Assembly (NCBI GenBank): GCA_005281725.1
Contig: SSBO01000007.1
Location: 186,001 to 250,000, forward strand
Direction of reading: 5' to 3'
Length of the DNA stretch: 64,000 nt
Source: Wuchereria bancrofti
Taxonomy: Eukaryota; Nematoda; Chromadorea; Rhabditida; Onchocercidae
Part shown: positions 23,633 to 36,450 of the stretch, one piece after another
How the letters are laid out: every line of letters begins with the position of its first letter
Position numbering within the stretch: position 1 is the first letter of the stretch
The notes under the pieces: generated by a model
What the model was told of the DNA's origin: nothing
The model's input: only the letters and a program-made list of their open reading frames with translations
Database searches by the model: none
Made by a program: the position numbers and the translations under genes

Positions 23633-26600
23633 ATGGGTTGCGTAACAAAACGACGAAATACAGGGACAAGTCGGCGTAATGTAAGTTTACGCATAAAATG
23701 TCATTTTCTAGTTTTTTTTTTTTTTTTTCATATGTTTTTCCCATGATATTAGTACCCAATGCGTTAGAATCAGCAAAGTGGATCTGTCGTAATCTGTAGT
23801 AATCTGTCGAGTTGTAAGATCAGCAGCATTCTTGACAGTGATTTATTTCAATAAAATAGTTCAGTGCTTATTTTATAAGCTTATTTACGAGAGATGAATA
23901 TCTCATATGCATAATTTGAAGTCGTATCATTACCTGCAGATGTTCTATAGCAAATGGCTGGCAAGTCTCAAGATAATTTCTTGTTTTGAAATGAAAACTG
24001 CATCAAAAAAATTGAAACAAATCTTTTTTATCCGTTTCGCTTATAGCAAATAATATACACTTGTAAAATATGAACGATTTCAAAATACGTTTAGTTTGAA
24101 CATAATTTTTCTGTGAAAAAACTGAAATACGCTATTCCTTGCTAATTTTACTCCCTGATGTATGTATGTATTGTTTTAACTATAAATAATAATTATATTC
24201 ATGAGAGTCAGTAAATAAAATCCAAAAATTTGATTCATTTACCCAATTACAAATATTTTTTTCATGCATCAGGTTTCAAATGAATGTGAAATACCCGATG
24301 AAATCGATTTTGATACAGCATGGAAAGTTTATATGCTCAACAAATCTGCGTGCCTTCTTCATTATGTTCCTAATCCAAAGTGAGGCCTTTAATTTATTTA
24401 CCATCTTTGTTTCAATTCATTTACCTTCTCGTATAATGGAGTAAATGACAATTTTGTTTTCTTAAAACATTATTTATAGAACCAAAAACTGTCGTGATAA
24501 TCCATATTGTTTGGGACGTTTGGGCTTGGAAAAATGGGACAAATTATTAGGTTGTATCAAAAATGAAAATAAGACAAGCACCGATTTGGATCGACGTGAT
24601 ATCGCGAGGATACCTTGTGGTTTAGTGAACCTCGGAAATTCATGTTATGTGAACAGTTTTCTGCAGGTATGTGAGACTAATATATGGTTAAAGGAAGTGA
24701 AAAAAATTTAGAGATTATTGTCGAGACTTAATATTTGTAAATAAATATAGTTTTTTATTGAAAATCTGAGAAGAGAAATTGGAAGAAAGTTCATAAGTTG
24801 TTAAGATGTCAGTTCTTCACAATTTTCTGAATTTTTAGATATTTTTCAATGACCCTGTTTTCCGCAAATGCATTTATGACTGGCGACCAGTTGCTAATTT
24901 TGTCAAACCAGAAGGAGAAAAAATAAATATTGAGGAGCTGATGCACTGTATACAAAAATTATTCATAACTTTGCAAATTACACCTTATGTGAGTTTTTGA
25001 ATTTTATTCCACTGCCAAATTTCATCGAAATTGATTTGAAGCGTGATTTGCTGTTTTGAGACTTTGCACTAATTCTATGGGGAAATCTATATAATATTCA
25101 ATTTGAAGATATTAATATTAGGTCCAGAATTTTTTTCAATAATTATGAACTGTATACCGTTTTCTAAACATCATCCTTTCATATAAAAATTATGTCGTGA
25201 AATTTTATTTTTTCATGGTATTTTTAGGAAGATACCAGTGCTGAAGGGTTGGTTAAGCTGTTGCAGTTGGATGGCAATCAACATGATGCTTTAGAGTTTC
25301 AAATACTTTTCTTTGGTAAACTTGAAAAACTGCTCAGTTATCATGTTGAATGGCATGAAGTACGCGAAACTATTCTCAAAAGATTTCAGGTATAATGCAT
25401 AAACTTAAGACGCATAAATTTTCCAGTTTAATGACAGAATCTGTATTATTTTTTTTTTTGAGGAGTTTTGAGAGATCAAAAATTTTTCAAGCTCTCTTGC
25501 AGGGAGCTATAACGCAAACAATTTCTTGCAAATGTGGACGTCGCAGTGTTACGGAGTTGCCATTCAATCCATTTTATTTAAGTATTGAAAAAGCTAGATC
25601 GTTATCAAAGGCATTGGAATATTATTTTCTTCCAGAAGAGTAAATTCATCCATTTTGTTCTGGTTTTTAAAATTTAATCGTTGTGAAATATTCTGTTATT
25701 CAGCATAACTTTTGAGGCAGTAATGGTGTAAATGTTTACTGCACACAATAGCTTATAGTTCTTCCTGAAGAAATTTAAGACATAATTTTGACAATTAGTG
25801 ACATGATGTCAATAGTTTAATTTATTCATGTTTTATGCTTGATGTTAGCCACTTTTATTTGGTTTCTCACTTTCTTGAATTTCAGGTTGTTTCATCTTGC
25901 TCTGGCATTAGTAGTGATGTGATTCATATTAGAAAAATGCCTATTGTACCCAATACGTTATTTATGGTTAATTAATTTGAGGAGAGTTTGAGGAGAAAGG
26001 AAAGAGAGAAACTTAAATCAATTATTTAAAAAGAAAAAAAATTCATTATTTTAGACAGCTCTCAAAATACATGGCTTTTTCAGATTACCTGACTACAAAT
26101 GTAGCGAATGCGGACAAACTGGTTCTGCACAAAATCGTCTTGCCATTAAGGAGCCTCCACCAGTGCTAACAATACAACTTAATCGATTTACATATGATGC
26201 GTAAGTTTTATTACTTTTTTGATCCCTCTCTTTTTAAGTAAATTTTAAACAGATCCAGAATTTTTGCTTTTTTCAGCGATTTCTGTTAAAAAAGTTCAGA
26301 TTTTTAAAAATTATAGTGTGGGACACAAAAAGAAGATTCACTCACCGCTACAGTACCCAAGAGTTTTACAACTCGGTGATGTAAAGTATGACATTTGTGC
26401 TGTGATGATACATGAAGGTCCTAATGCTGATTGTGGACACTACTACGATCTAATAAAGCATCCAGGCACTAGGCAATGGTTCACATATAATGATGAGGTA
26501 CTGCTTTGCACGGTTCATTTTACCATGTTATGGAACGATGACAAAAATAATTAAAATATGTTTCAAAATAGGATAACATGCAGATGCTGAAAGGAAGGTC

Positions 26601-29600
26601 TATGTTCATGGTTAGATGATGTATTAATTATTGACTACAACTTTAATTACTAATGTGAATAAGTTTTAATGAATTAAGAAATACACAGAAGCAATGAACA
26701 AAGGAAATGTTTAGGTTGTAAAACCATCTGCTACTCCCGGTGTATGTGTTGAAAAAGAACGGACATCAAAAGTTACTGCCGATATGAAAGGTTGCTACGC
26801 TTTGGTTTATCGTCAAGAAAATGAAGAGAATTCAGCTATTCCTGCTGTTCCGGAAGATTTATTAGGTGATATCGCTAACAAGGTATGAACAAAAATTTTA
26901 AGCTTGTTCATTTTATCGGCATTTTGTTTGTGAATAATTTCCATTGACTTGGTGACTAAGATTAAATTTATAATATTCGTTATTGGTGTGTCCTCTAAGT
27001 TCTGAAGAAATTTTTTCTTTTTTGATCTACGATGATGACAGATCTGTTTATTCAGAAATCACTACTAAAGGTATGAATTAGGACAGAACATATATATTTT
27101 GACTTTACAGCTAGAAGAAGAATTCATTGCTCAAACCAGTGCAACCACAGAAATGACTCTGAGACTTAAAAATACTGTCGAAGATTATCACAAACGTCTT
27201 ACGAATACATTCGATAAGTTGCAGGTCTCGTAAATTTACTCAAGACTCTTTCTCTCCTGTTTTTTGATTTCTTTCAGAAAGAAGCAAATATTGAGGAAAT
27301 CTACGAAGGGCATAATGGCAGGAAATAGAGAAAGGGAAATTATTGCATTGTTAGCAGTTCATAAGTGGTGTTTTTGAGTGATTTCAGTTCAAAATATGAT
27401 TTAGGGTTAATTTTAGGTAAAGAAAAGCGAAAAAATGTTGAAGAATCCAGATGACATTGTATTTATACCTACGGAATTATTCACTACTGTTTTATCTTAT
27501 GAATTCAGCAAGATGGTGGAAAATAATGATGAGGTAAAGAATTCCAAAACACCATATATTTTTTTATGCGTACAAGTTTAGCCATAAATAACTTTTCTTG
27601 TCTAAACTGTGCTTAAGAAATATTACATGTAATTATTTTATTTGTTCTTTTGACAGATTTAGTCCATCATTCATGGATGTTACTTTGGTAGTTGTAACTA
27701 TACTGCAGAACATTATTATGATCTTAGTTAGACTGCTTGTGAAGTGATATGTAAGAAATTTATCATATTTTTTTATCGCATATTTTTCGAATGCAAAACG
27801 ATGTCTACTTTACTTTAGGTTTTCAAGAATGTTGCAAATAGTACTAGAAGTGCTGCGGTCATCAAATCATTGAATTGTAAAAATACGCATGAGGTTGTTG
27901 ACATTTTTGGAAATCAAAGTTTTATGATAATTTTTATTGTATTACAAAAGTATTTGCATTTTCGTGATATGTAGTAGACAGGAGATTGCATGTCATGTAT
28001 TTATCTTAACCTTTTTTTTTTTGAAGTCTTAATCTTTTTGTGGATGATCATGAAGTACTTTTGTGTTGTTTTAGAGTGGATCGAAATCATCATTCTCTTT
28101 GTGTATGCATAATCGTGTATCACTTGGCAGTGTACGAAGTGGCGCAGTAAAAGCTGTAATGAAAAGCGCAGCAAGGAATTTTTTGACATCTTATGGTGTC
28201 AAATTTGTTGATTTAAAAACTGGGTTTGTATTTTGATTTTCTTAAAAAGTTCTTAAAAAGGTTCTTAAAAAAAAAATCTCAAACATATGAGGATTTTTTC
28301 GAATTGCTATCTAGAAATTGTTTAAGGTCAGATATTTGCTTGGAGTGCGTAGAAGCACTGAAGGCACGGAACGAATTTGTTAGGAAAGTTCAACTAAAAG
28401 AAAAGCTAGTAAAACAGTTGTTACGAGAGAAACCAAAAAGGTACAGTTTATATTGTGATTACTTTCCCTAAAAAAAAAAAGAAAAAACTGACTGATTTTG
28501 GATAAATGCGCTTATTTAGTGATGCTTATGTTGTTACGAATTACAGCTAATGAGAGATAACATAGAAGAATAGACCACATGATGGACTATACGTTTCGAA
28601 ACCATTACTTTAAAAGTTCGCATTATTTTTTTGCAGATAATTTATGGTAATAAACCATTTGTTCTGACATTTTTGCGATTCATTACTATTGATTGGTTAG
28701 ATCTATTTCTAAAAGGAAAAAGAAATTAGGAAATTTTCCAGGTATTATCATTCGGAAAATTGCTTTTGGGTATCAGTACGTTGTTTATCGCAATATCGAC
28801 AATTAGCTTTACGTGCACATGAACAGTCCATAAAATCGTGCGCAGAAATTATAGAATTAAATTATTTTTGGCCATGTAAACGATTTGGAAAGGTGAGATA
28901 TTTGTTGTTGCTGGTTGAAATGCTCAATGATTTTGCTGAAGATGTGAAACTTTCCGAAATTGATGCAAAATATTACAGGAAGAAGTGACAGATTGTGATC
29001 CCTCAACATCTGAAGTTTCACAAAGGCTTTCATTGGAAACTGGATCTGGAAAAGCAGTTGATGAGTTTGGCTTGCCAGATGTAATATTTTTTTCTAGTTT
29101 TTCATAAGTTTTCCATATTATATGTAAACATTCTACTTTCATTTCAACTTAATGCTCCTTTCTATCGATAAATGAAGAAAGAATATGCGAATGAGATCGT
29201 GAAGAATATTAATATGAAATTATTGCTTGACAAATTTTTCTACTTTAGGATTTTGGTCCGGTAACTTTTTCAAGTAATGGTGGTGATTCTTCGGAAATTG
29301 CAGTTAATGGCGGCTCTATTGAGGTATTTTGTTTAAATTTGATGAATAATTCTAGTGCTCTTTAATCAAATAATGGTTTTATTGAACTCTGAATACTTTA
29401 TCTATTCGTATAAAAACAAAAGAAAAAGTTTTTCAGTTACCAGGAATAACCAGTCCAGTATCTCAGATAATTTCTTCATCGGTTTTTATTTATTTTTTTT
29501 TTCACAGGGAAATTCATCTGCAACTGGTGATGCATCAGAGCAAAATACTTTCGCAGATGGAAAACAGGGTAGTCGAAAACGGACAGCTCTCTATTGCAAG

Positions 29601-32600
29601 GATCAGGTGACTCATTTTTTACCACATAGTGGATCTACCCGGGAATTTACCTTTTCAATTAACTGAATGATGTTGAATTTTTTAATATAATATGAATGTT
29701 ATGCTCTATTTGCTTTTTTCTCGATCGTTGTTGTTGTTTAGATGATTTGTATGTTCACTAAGTATTTTGCGTCACTGTCGCTAGGATTTAATTCTGGATT
29801 CTAACAAAGCATGAAGCATTCAAAAATGGATTGATCTAGAATAGTGTGAAATTTTCTGTTTTATTTACCAGATCAATAATCGGCAGTTCTTAAAGGCTTA
29901 AAAAATAAGAAAAAAAAAGATGAGCACTGAACAAGTTGCATGGAATTCAATCAGCAATTGTGCAGCAATATTTGTATCAGTTTTTTCGCAATCATTTTAG
30001 GTTGTTGACTCCGTTATGGAAAAATGTACTGATAGTTATCAAATTTCAATAGTGGATGATTTGGATTCGTCCAAAAAACAAAAATGTAAGTGACTGAATA
30101 TTCAATTTAATCACTGGTCTGTTGAACTCTGCTTACATCATCTAAAACTGTAGAATTTGAATATTCTTATTATTTTATCCTTTATCCCTTCAGTTTTCAG
30201 CCTTTTTTTAGTAATTGAAGTCATCATATAGGTTCTCTCATTATTAATATTCATTACTTGTTATAGCTTCAAAAATTGTATGCTTGATAAACTAATTCTC
30301 GCTAAAGCTAAAAAATCGATCTCATTTTTTTTCTTTGGAATCTTAGTTAATACTTTAATATTGCTAGCACTTTATACGGTATATGCATTTAATGAAATTT
30401 TGTTTTTAGTGTTTGATGATGATACTTATTCAACAACTCGGCAGACAAGGTCCTCATCTGAATCACCACCAGATATTGCCGAAGTGCCAGATATGGTCTC
30501 TACTGGTATTGGAAAAAATGAATGTGATGAAGATGTTGGAACAAAAGTTGAACAATCAACTGATACGGATGAGATTTGTAATGATGTATGCTCGTTAATA
30601 TGTTCTTAAATTGATGAATTATTTACGTTTTGTTTTCCTTTCCATTAAGGAAGATTTTAAGCTTAAGCGTAGTCAGATTATAGGACTTACATGTTACTAG
30701 ATGAAAGTGTCATATGACGAATTCGTGACAAGGTTAATTACAAAAGATTAATTGTCTATTACCTGTGTACATTAGAAACAATATGATCATATCTGTTAAC
30801 TGACTATTATTAGAAAGATAAATTTTCCCTCATTAACACTTTTTTTTTAATTACATTCTACCAATAATCCTAGCAAATTGGTGATATTTCTATTGTAATG
30901 AATTCAAATCCAGCTTACTGATTGTCTTTCTTGCTTTCTTTGCGCAATTCTAACACTAACAAATTGCTAGATATGAAAAGAAAATGATCATTTAGCCAAT
31001 ATTTTGTGTTATTGCAGAATTTAGTCACGGCTGCTTTTGATGAATTTGGCCCATCACATTCGGAGAAGGAACAAAGTAAACAGCAAAGTTCGACTACTGA
31101 TGATAACACACAAGAATCATCAGAGAGCAATATTCAACCTAGAGATACACTTCAGGAAGATGTGGATTGCACTCAAAGTGAGGAAGATGAAGAAGAAGAA
31201 AGTTCGGTGGTTTTCAATGGTGACTTACGATGTGAACATGGTTTGTGACTTTTGATTTGTTATATGAATAAATTATCCATATTATATTGTAGCATTGAAA
31301 GGAAGAATTTTGCTTTTAATTATCTTAAAGGAAGAATTTTACTTTTAATATTCAAAAGATAGATACATACGTTTAGTAGAAGAAATATTGCCAAAAAATT
31401 TTGCTCAAATGTTTAACAGGATTAATTTTTGTCATAAATTTACAGTATATCATTTTTGATGATATATTAGAGAAGTAAATGAATTAAGTTTGCCTTTGCA
31501 AGTAGGTGTTTATGGAAAAAGTGGAAATTACTTTAAACATTTTCGAAAAAGATGTCTACTTCATTTAATGGCTTAAAAAATTATGCTATTTATTTATTTA
31601 TGTACCTTTTCTAGGACTTTTGGATTACGAATGCTGGATGACAAATGAACGGCGCATTGTTGTTGATGAAAATGAGTGGAAACAGTTAACTGTCGGAATT
31701 TTTGAACCGGACCATTTGTGGTGTATTAGTGTTGATGAATTTCCTTGTTCCATTTGTAAATCAGGTTATTTGGTAAGTGATTGTCTTAGTTGTGAATTTA
31801 ATATCATACTCTATTTAAACGTATTAATTCATCCTTGATGATATATTTAGATTAATCCTTAAATCTCGAAATGAAGTTCAGAAGCTGTCTTTAGTTAATT
31901 TGCGATTTAAAACAAAGTTGACGAGATACTGTAAGAATTTTAGGCCATTTCGAGAATTATGCCCATAACAGGTGGTATATAAAATCATTATGAAAATTTT
32001 TAAAAATTAGAATTTTTCGGAGAACTTCTTTTGATTAATAGAAAATCGTCCTCTTTTCGAATCCTTTTTGTAAAATGTTTTTTCTTTTTCTTTTTTTTTT
32101 TAATTTGTCAAGCATCGAACGTAGTTTTATAGGAAAGCAAAAAACATTTCCTTTGCTCGTGTTTTCAGTACAAAAAAGATGATTGGGAAGAAACCTTACG
32201 GCGTATGAAGGAAATACGTTTGGCTATTGGTGAATTGATTCGTACAGCTGTTCGAAGGACAATAACGGTGAAGTCACCGACCCCTCAAATTTACCAACGT
32301 GTTATTTGTCGAAATTTTTTGAAAAATATGATTTCAGCATTCAAGTAAGTATTCTAATAGGCCATTTTTATGACAGAAATTCAAAATGCGTTTCTTTTGT
32401 CGGCGAAAAATAAAGCATTAAATAGGCAGATAATCATTGAATAATTCATTTTGATTTTTGCTTAAATTTAAGGTAATTTCCGTATTTTTTTTAATAGCTA
32501 CATAAAATTATTTATTTGTTATTTAGAAGCCGTGTACGAAATCCAACTATTCCAACGATTTGTCAAGATTGTATGCTTTGTTCACAACACAAAAAACCAT

Positions 32601-34748
32601 GTGTACTAATTGATAATACCGAGGGTTTGGTATGTTGCAATTTCCACTTTTAAAAAAGACGGAATAAATCTATTTTTTAAATTTAAATTTTTAGACAAGA
32701 AGAGTAAAGTTTTATTATTCCTGTTTACGAATGTAATCCGTATTTAAAATCGTTTTTTTTTTTAACGGTTTAATAAATCGAATGAAATGATTCGATTGAA
32801 CAAAGCTGATCTTAAGTATCATTCAGTCACATGGTGTTTTATCATGTTAAATACTACATGATGTAGTGTTACGCGAGAAATTGATTAGAAATTCAAATTT
32901 GTTCATCACTGAATGAAAAAACGCTTTATAAATTTTGAAAATCATTTAAAGCATTTTTCTTCCAGGCTGTTCCACTTACTTTAGAAGAATGGCAAAAAAT
33001 TTTAGCAGCTATGCAAATCAATGATGATGATGTTATGCTCATTTGCCTTGATAACAAAGGTTATTTCTTTTGCTTTTTGAAAGCAAACATGAAATAAATT
33101 TCAAATGTACAATAAAGTATTATTGACATTATTAGTATCTATTATTATATGTTTACTTTGTGTCGCTGAAACAATTTTTTTATTTATTACTGTTGGTAAT
33201 TTTGCTGGGTAATCTAAATGTGTGTATCGTGTACGATCCATCTCCGATTATCGGTAGTTGGCAGTTCACTTTAAAAAAGAGATCAGTTAATGAGTTTAAT
33301 GAACTAGCCGTAGAGTACTGAAGAATAAATCCGGAGAAAAGTAAAAAGATGTAATACATCATGTAGTAAGTCGGTTGTAACAAAAAGATTTTTTATTTTG
33401 GTCCTACTCATCACTTTCTACTTTTCTGTTTCTATCAGCTAGCAAAATTTTTGGTTTACTTAAGTATTTCCATATATTTGAGGAGTATGTGAAATGTTCT
33501 GTGATGAATGTTTTCGGCAACAGCAACTTCAAGTTGAACATCAACGTTTTGTTTACGAAAATGGCGCTGAAATTTATGTGAAACTTGTGAGTCACTTATT
33601 TTTCCCTATTTTTACAATTTGTAACATTTTTGTTGAAATTTACTAACTAGTCCTATGGTTTTATGATTAAGAACATTTGAACATTATATTAACTCTCTTC
33701 ATATTTGATCCTTTCATATGTACATCAATTAAATGTCACAATAATTCTATAAATCACTGTTATTTTGTTTATGGAAATTTTTTTTTTTTTTTTACAGAAA
33801 AGTGATAAGAATGATGAACCAATAAAAACAGCAAACGGTGATTTGATAGCACCCTTTAATGCTACTCCATCATTGATTCGTCCGGAACGGCATGCAACAA
33901 CAAGGCGTGCAGTGGCGAAATGTTCCATGGTCTTCAAAGTAATTTAATGTTTATATACGAAATCGTCACTTTTTTGCTTATTTCACGAAATCACCACACT
34001 TACAGTAATTTTAACAATATTTTTATTATTTCTTTCTAAAGAGATTAGATTTTATTGTTTTTCTGTTGATCTGTTAGAGTAAACTGACACCTTCACTGAT
34101 TTTATGACAATTTGGTTGTAGAGTATAGTATGCTTAACTTATTGTTTTGTAATAATTTGAATTATTTTCTCAATTCAGAATTTCCCTTGCTACTCTTTCC
34201 TTTCATCTCTTGGTGATATTTCATTTCTTAATATCCTATCATTAAAGAATTAGTCAGTGCTAAAGTTCTCAATAATATTTACCTGCAGATGACGTCTCTG
34301 AATACAATTCATCAGTTAAAAATAAAAATATACCAAAAAACGGGTCAACTACCAAACGATCAACTTATTTATATGAAAGAAAGGCTTCTCAATGATTCGG
34401 TTTGATGATTATATTTTAAAATAGAGAGCTGAAACTTTAGTATTAGAAATAATTAGGCTTTTTTTACTACATCCTTATTCTTCGTTTCATTCGTTATGCT
34501 TCGTAATTTTCTATAATGAGCAAAACATTGGAAGCTTAAATCATTTTTTTTTTTGTCTGGACTTTAGGACTTGTCTTTACGTATTATTTTAGTATGATTT
34601 GCAGGATACCTTAGAAGAAGCTCGAGTTGATCCGCAAGAGCTTATTGAAACACCATTAACATTGATTGTACAACAACCTACCGAAATCCCAACAGAACCA
34701 CGACAATTGGAACGTGGTTTTGCTGATACCGCTTTGTCGCATTCTTAG
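23633..34748 (+). CDS. usp-48: Ubiquitin carboxyl-terminal hydrolase 48 (USP48) orthologue
   Basis: A nuclear cysteine deubiquitinase. Thirty exons join with phase intact to about 1273 residues (human USP48 is about 1035). Landmarks: start MGCVTKRRN; CRDNPYCLGRLGLEKWDKLL matching the human N-terminal RRNCKGNPNCLVG region; Cys box GLVNLGNSCYVNSFLQ (nucleophile near residue 107); GNQHDALEF; zinc-finger pairs CKCG and CSECG; His box CGHYYDL (near 362) followed by WFTYNDE. DUSP-like modules follow (for example LAIGELIRTAVRR; EEWQKILAAM with CFRQQQLQVEHQ), then an acidic linker (SEEDEEEESSVV), and a C-terminal ubiquitin-like domain (MTSLNTIHQLKIKIYQKTG) ending LERGFADTALSHS, like the human EEGFKGTGLLGH tail. 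Exons 1-8 are 23633-23680, 24273-24379, 24480-24666, 24839-24988, 25228-25389, 25503-25639, 25886-25910 (25-base microexon) and 26055-26200; the last is 34605-34748. All catalytic residues are present. Confidence 0.93.
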
Positions 34749-36450
34749 TCGATGAGATAAAGCCAAACTATTCTGTATATCTGCAGTGGTATTTTCATTC
34801 TAATTGACATAATGTTTACGTAATTTTATAAACATAATCTGTTTTATTTGTATGATTTTCAAAAAATTTTCAGATTAAAAAAAGCTCTTGATTTATTTTA
34901 TTTATGTGGTACTTCACAACTGGTAGCCATTATCCTTTCCTGTAGTCTTCACTTGTTAAATTTATCATGCTTTTGAAAGAAGCATAAAAATTCTTCCAAC
35001 TTTTTGGTTTTATGAATACCTTAACTTTCTATCTCTTTGCTCCTTTTGTTACTTATATTTAAATTAATTATACATATTAGTAATTAGCTGATGAGTGTTA
35101 AAGTTTTGTAAATAACAAAAAAGAGAGTTGTATTTCTGTGCAACGTTATTTATATAATTGAGGCTTTTTCTTGATATCTTCCACCATTTTTATTTAGCGT
35201 AATAATATGCATCCTATTTTAGGCATTGATTGATTTAGACTACTTTAGTTGCATAGTACCTTGCTTAAAATACGAGTGATATATTTTCTTTCTTTTTTTA
35301 GAATGCATTAACATATGAAATGTCTTTGAATTTTCAGAAACTACAGGATGAGTTATGAATTTTCAAAAACTATGGGTTGGGTTATTGTCAAATATCTTGT
35401 AGTAATGGAATATTATGTAAATCAGAAATCGAAAGAATTAGATTTATGATTAGGAATCAAGTTTTTCCATTCGATTCATTAGTTGTCAGTAGTTAAGAAC
35501 ATTTATCAAATTTATGTAAGTATTTTCTATTTGTGTTTAAAATAATTATAGTTATATTTATTGTGCTTCCAACACAATGATAATATTCACCTTGGTAAGA
35601 TATATTTTGAAGTGAATTTAACAAGAACTATAAAACAAGCAATCTTTGCAAATTTTTTCTTTTTTTTTTCTTTCCAGAATTATGTGATATCTGTCGTGCA
35701 TCTATGCATGTTTATTTTTTTTACACTGTAATGTAAGTACGGCATCACGTCAATCATTTCAACTCAGATGTAATAAATTAGCATTTGCATTTGTTATATG
35801 GAAGAATTGAAGAATACATTTTATATAATTCAAAAAATTTCAATTACAAAAAATAGATGTAAAACAAGTTTGGAATTTGAGACAAATTTTTAATCCAAAT
35901 TCTCAAATGATGCTAATGTTTACATTAATTTGCAGTACTTTCACTTTTCTTTTTCGAATTTTCATATTATGAAGTAATATTTTTCATTCTTATTTGCATC
36001 GATGTTAATGAAATCTTTCTCCTCAAACCGGTATTGTTTAATTTAATCACTGTTACTGTTCAATATTCATATTCACACTTGAGTTGCATGGATAATTATT
36101 GTTCATTGCTTTGATCTTTCTTTCATCGCTTCAAGATTTGTAAATAATTATAATATAGTGAATAAATTTTGTGATTGGTTGTTTTTTCTAATGTTAATTG
36201 CATTATATAAATTTATTTCCCGTTATCTACCATAACTATTCAGAAATCAGAAATCTAGCCGGTGGATGGGTTATGAAGTGATTAAGATATGAAACTGTAA
36301 AAGTGTTTAAAATTATTGTCCTTCTTCCGAATGATAAAAGAACGAAGCTTTTTTGATAGAAAATTCTATTCATTTTTCTATCTGCAATTAAATCAGTAAA
36401 CATTTGTAAATGATTAATTAAATGTACTGAGCTTTCAGAGATAAGAAATC
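34749..36450. other. Intergenic interval between the USP48 and mL65 genes
   Basis: About 1.7 kb of AT-rich sequence between two genes on the same strand. No exon chain or RNA gene was recognised. No clear AATAAA follows the USP48 stop closely. A pyrimidine-rich TTTCAG occurs at 36434-36439, 11 bases before the mL65 start, and could act as a trans-splice or 5' UTR acceptor. Confidence 0.45.

Noticed and set aside
34749..36450. Operon linking the USP48 and mL65 genes
   Set aside because: Same strand, but the 1.7 kb spacing is long and no spliced-leader evidence can be seen in the sequence.
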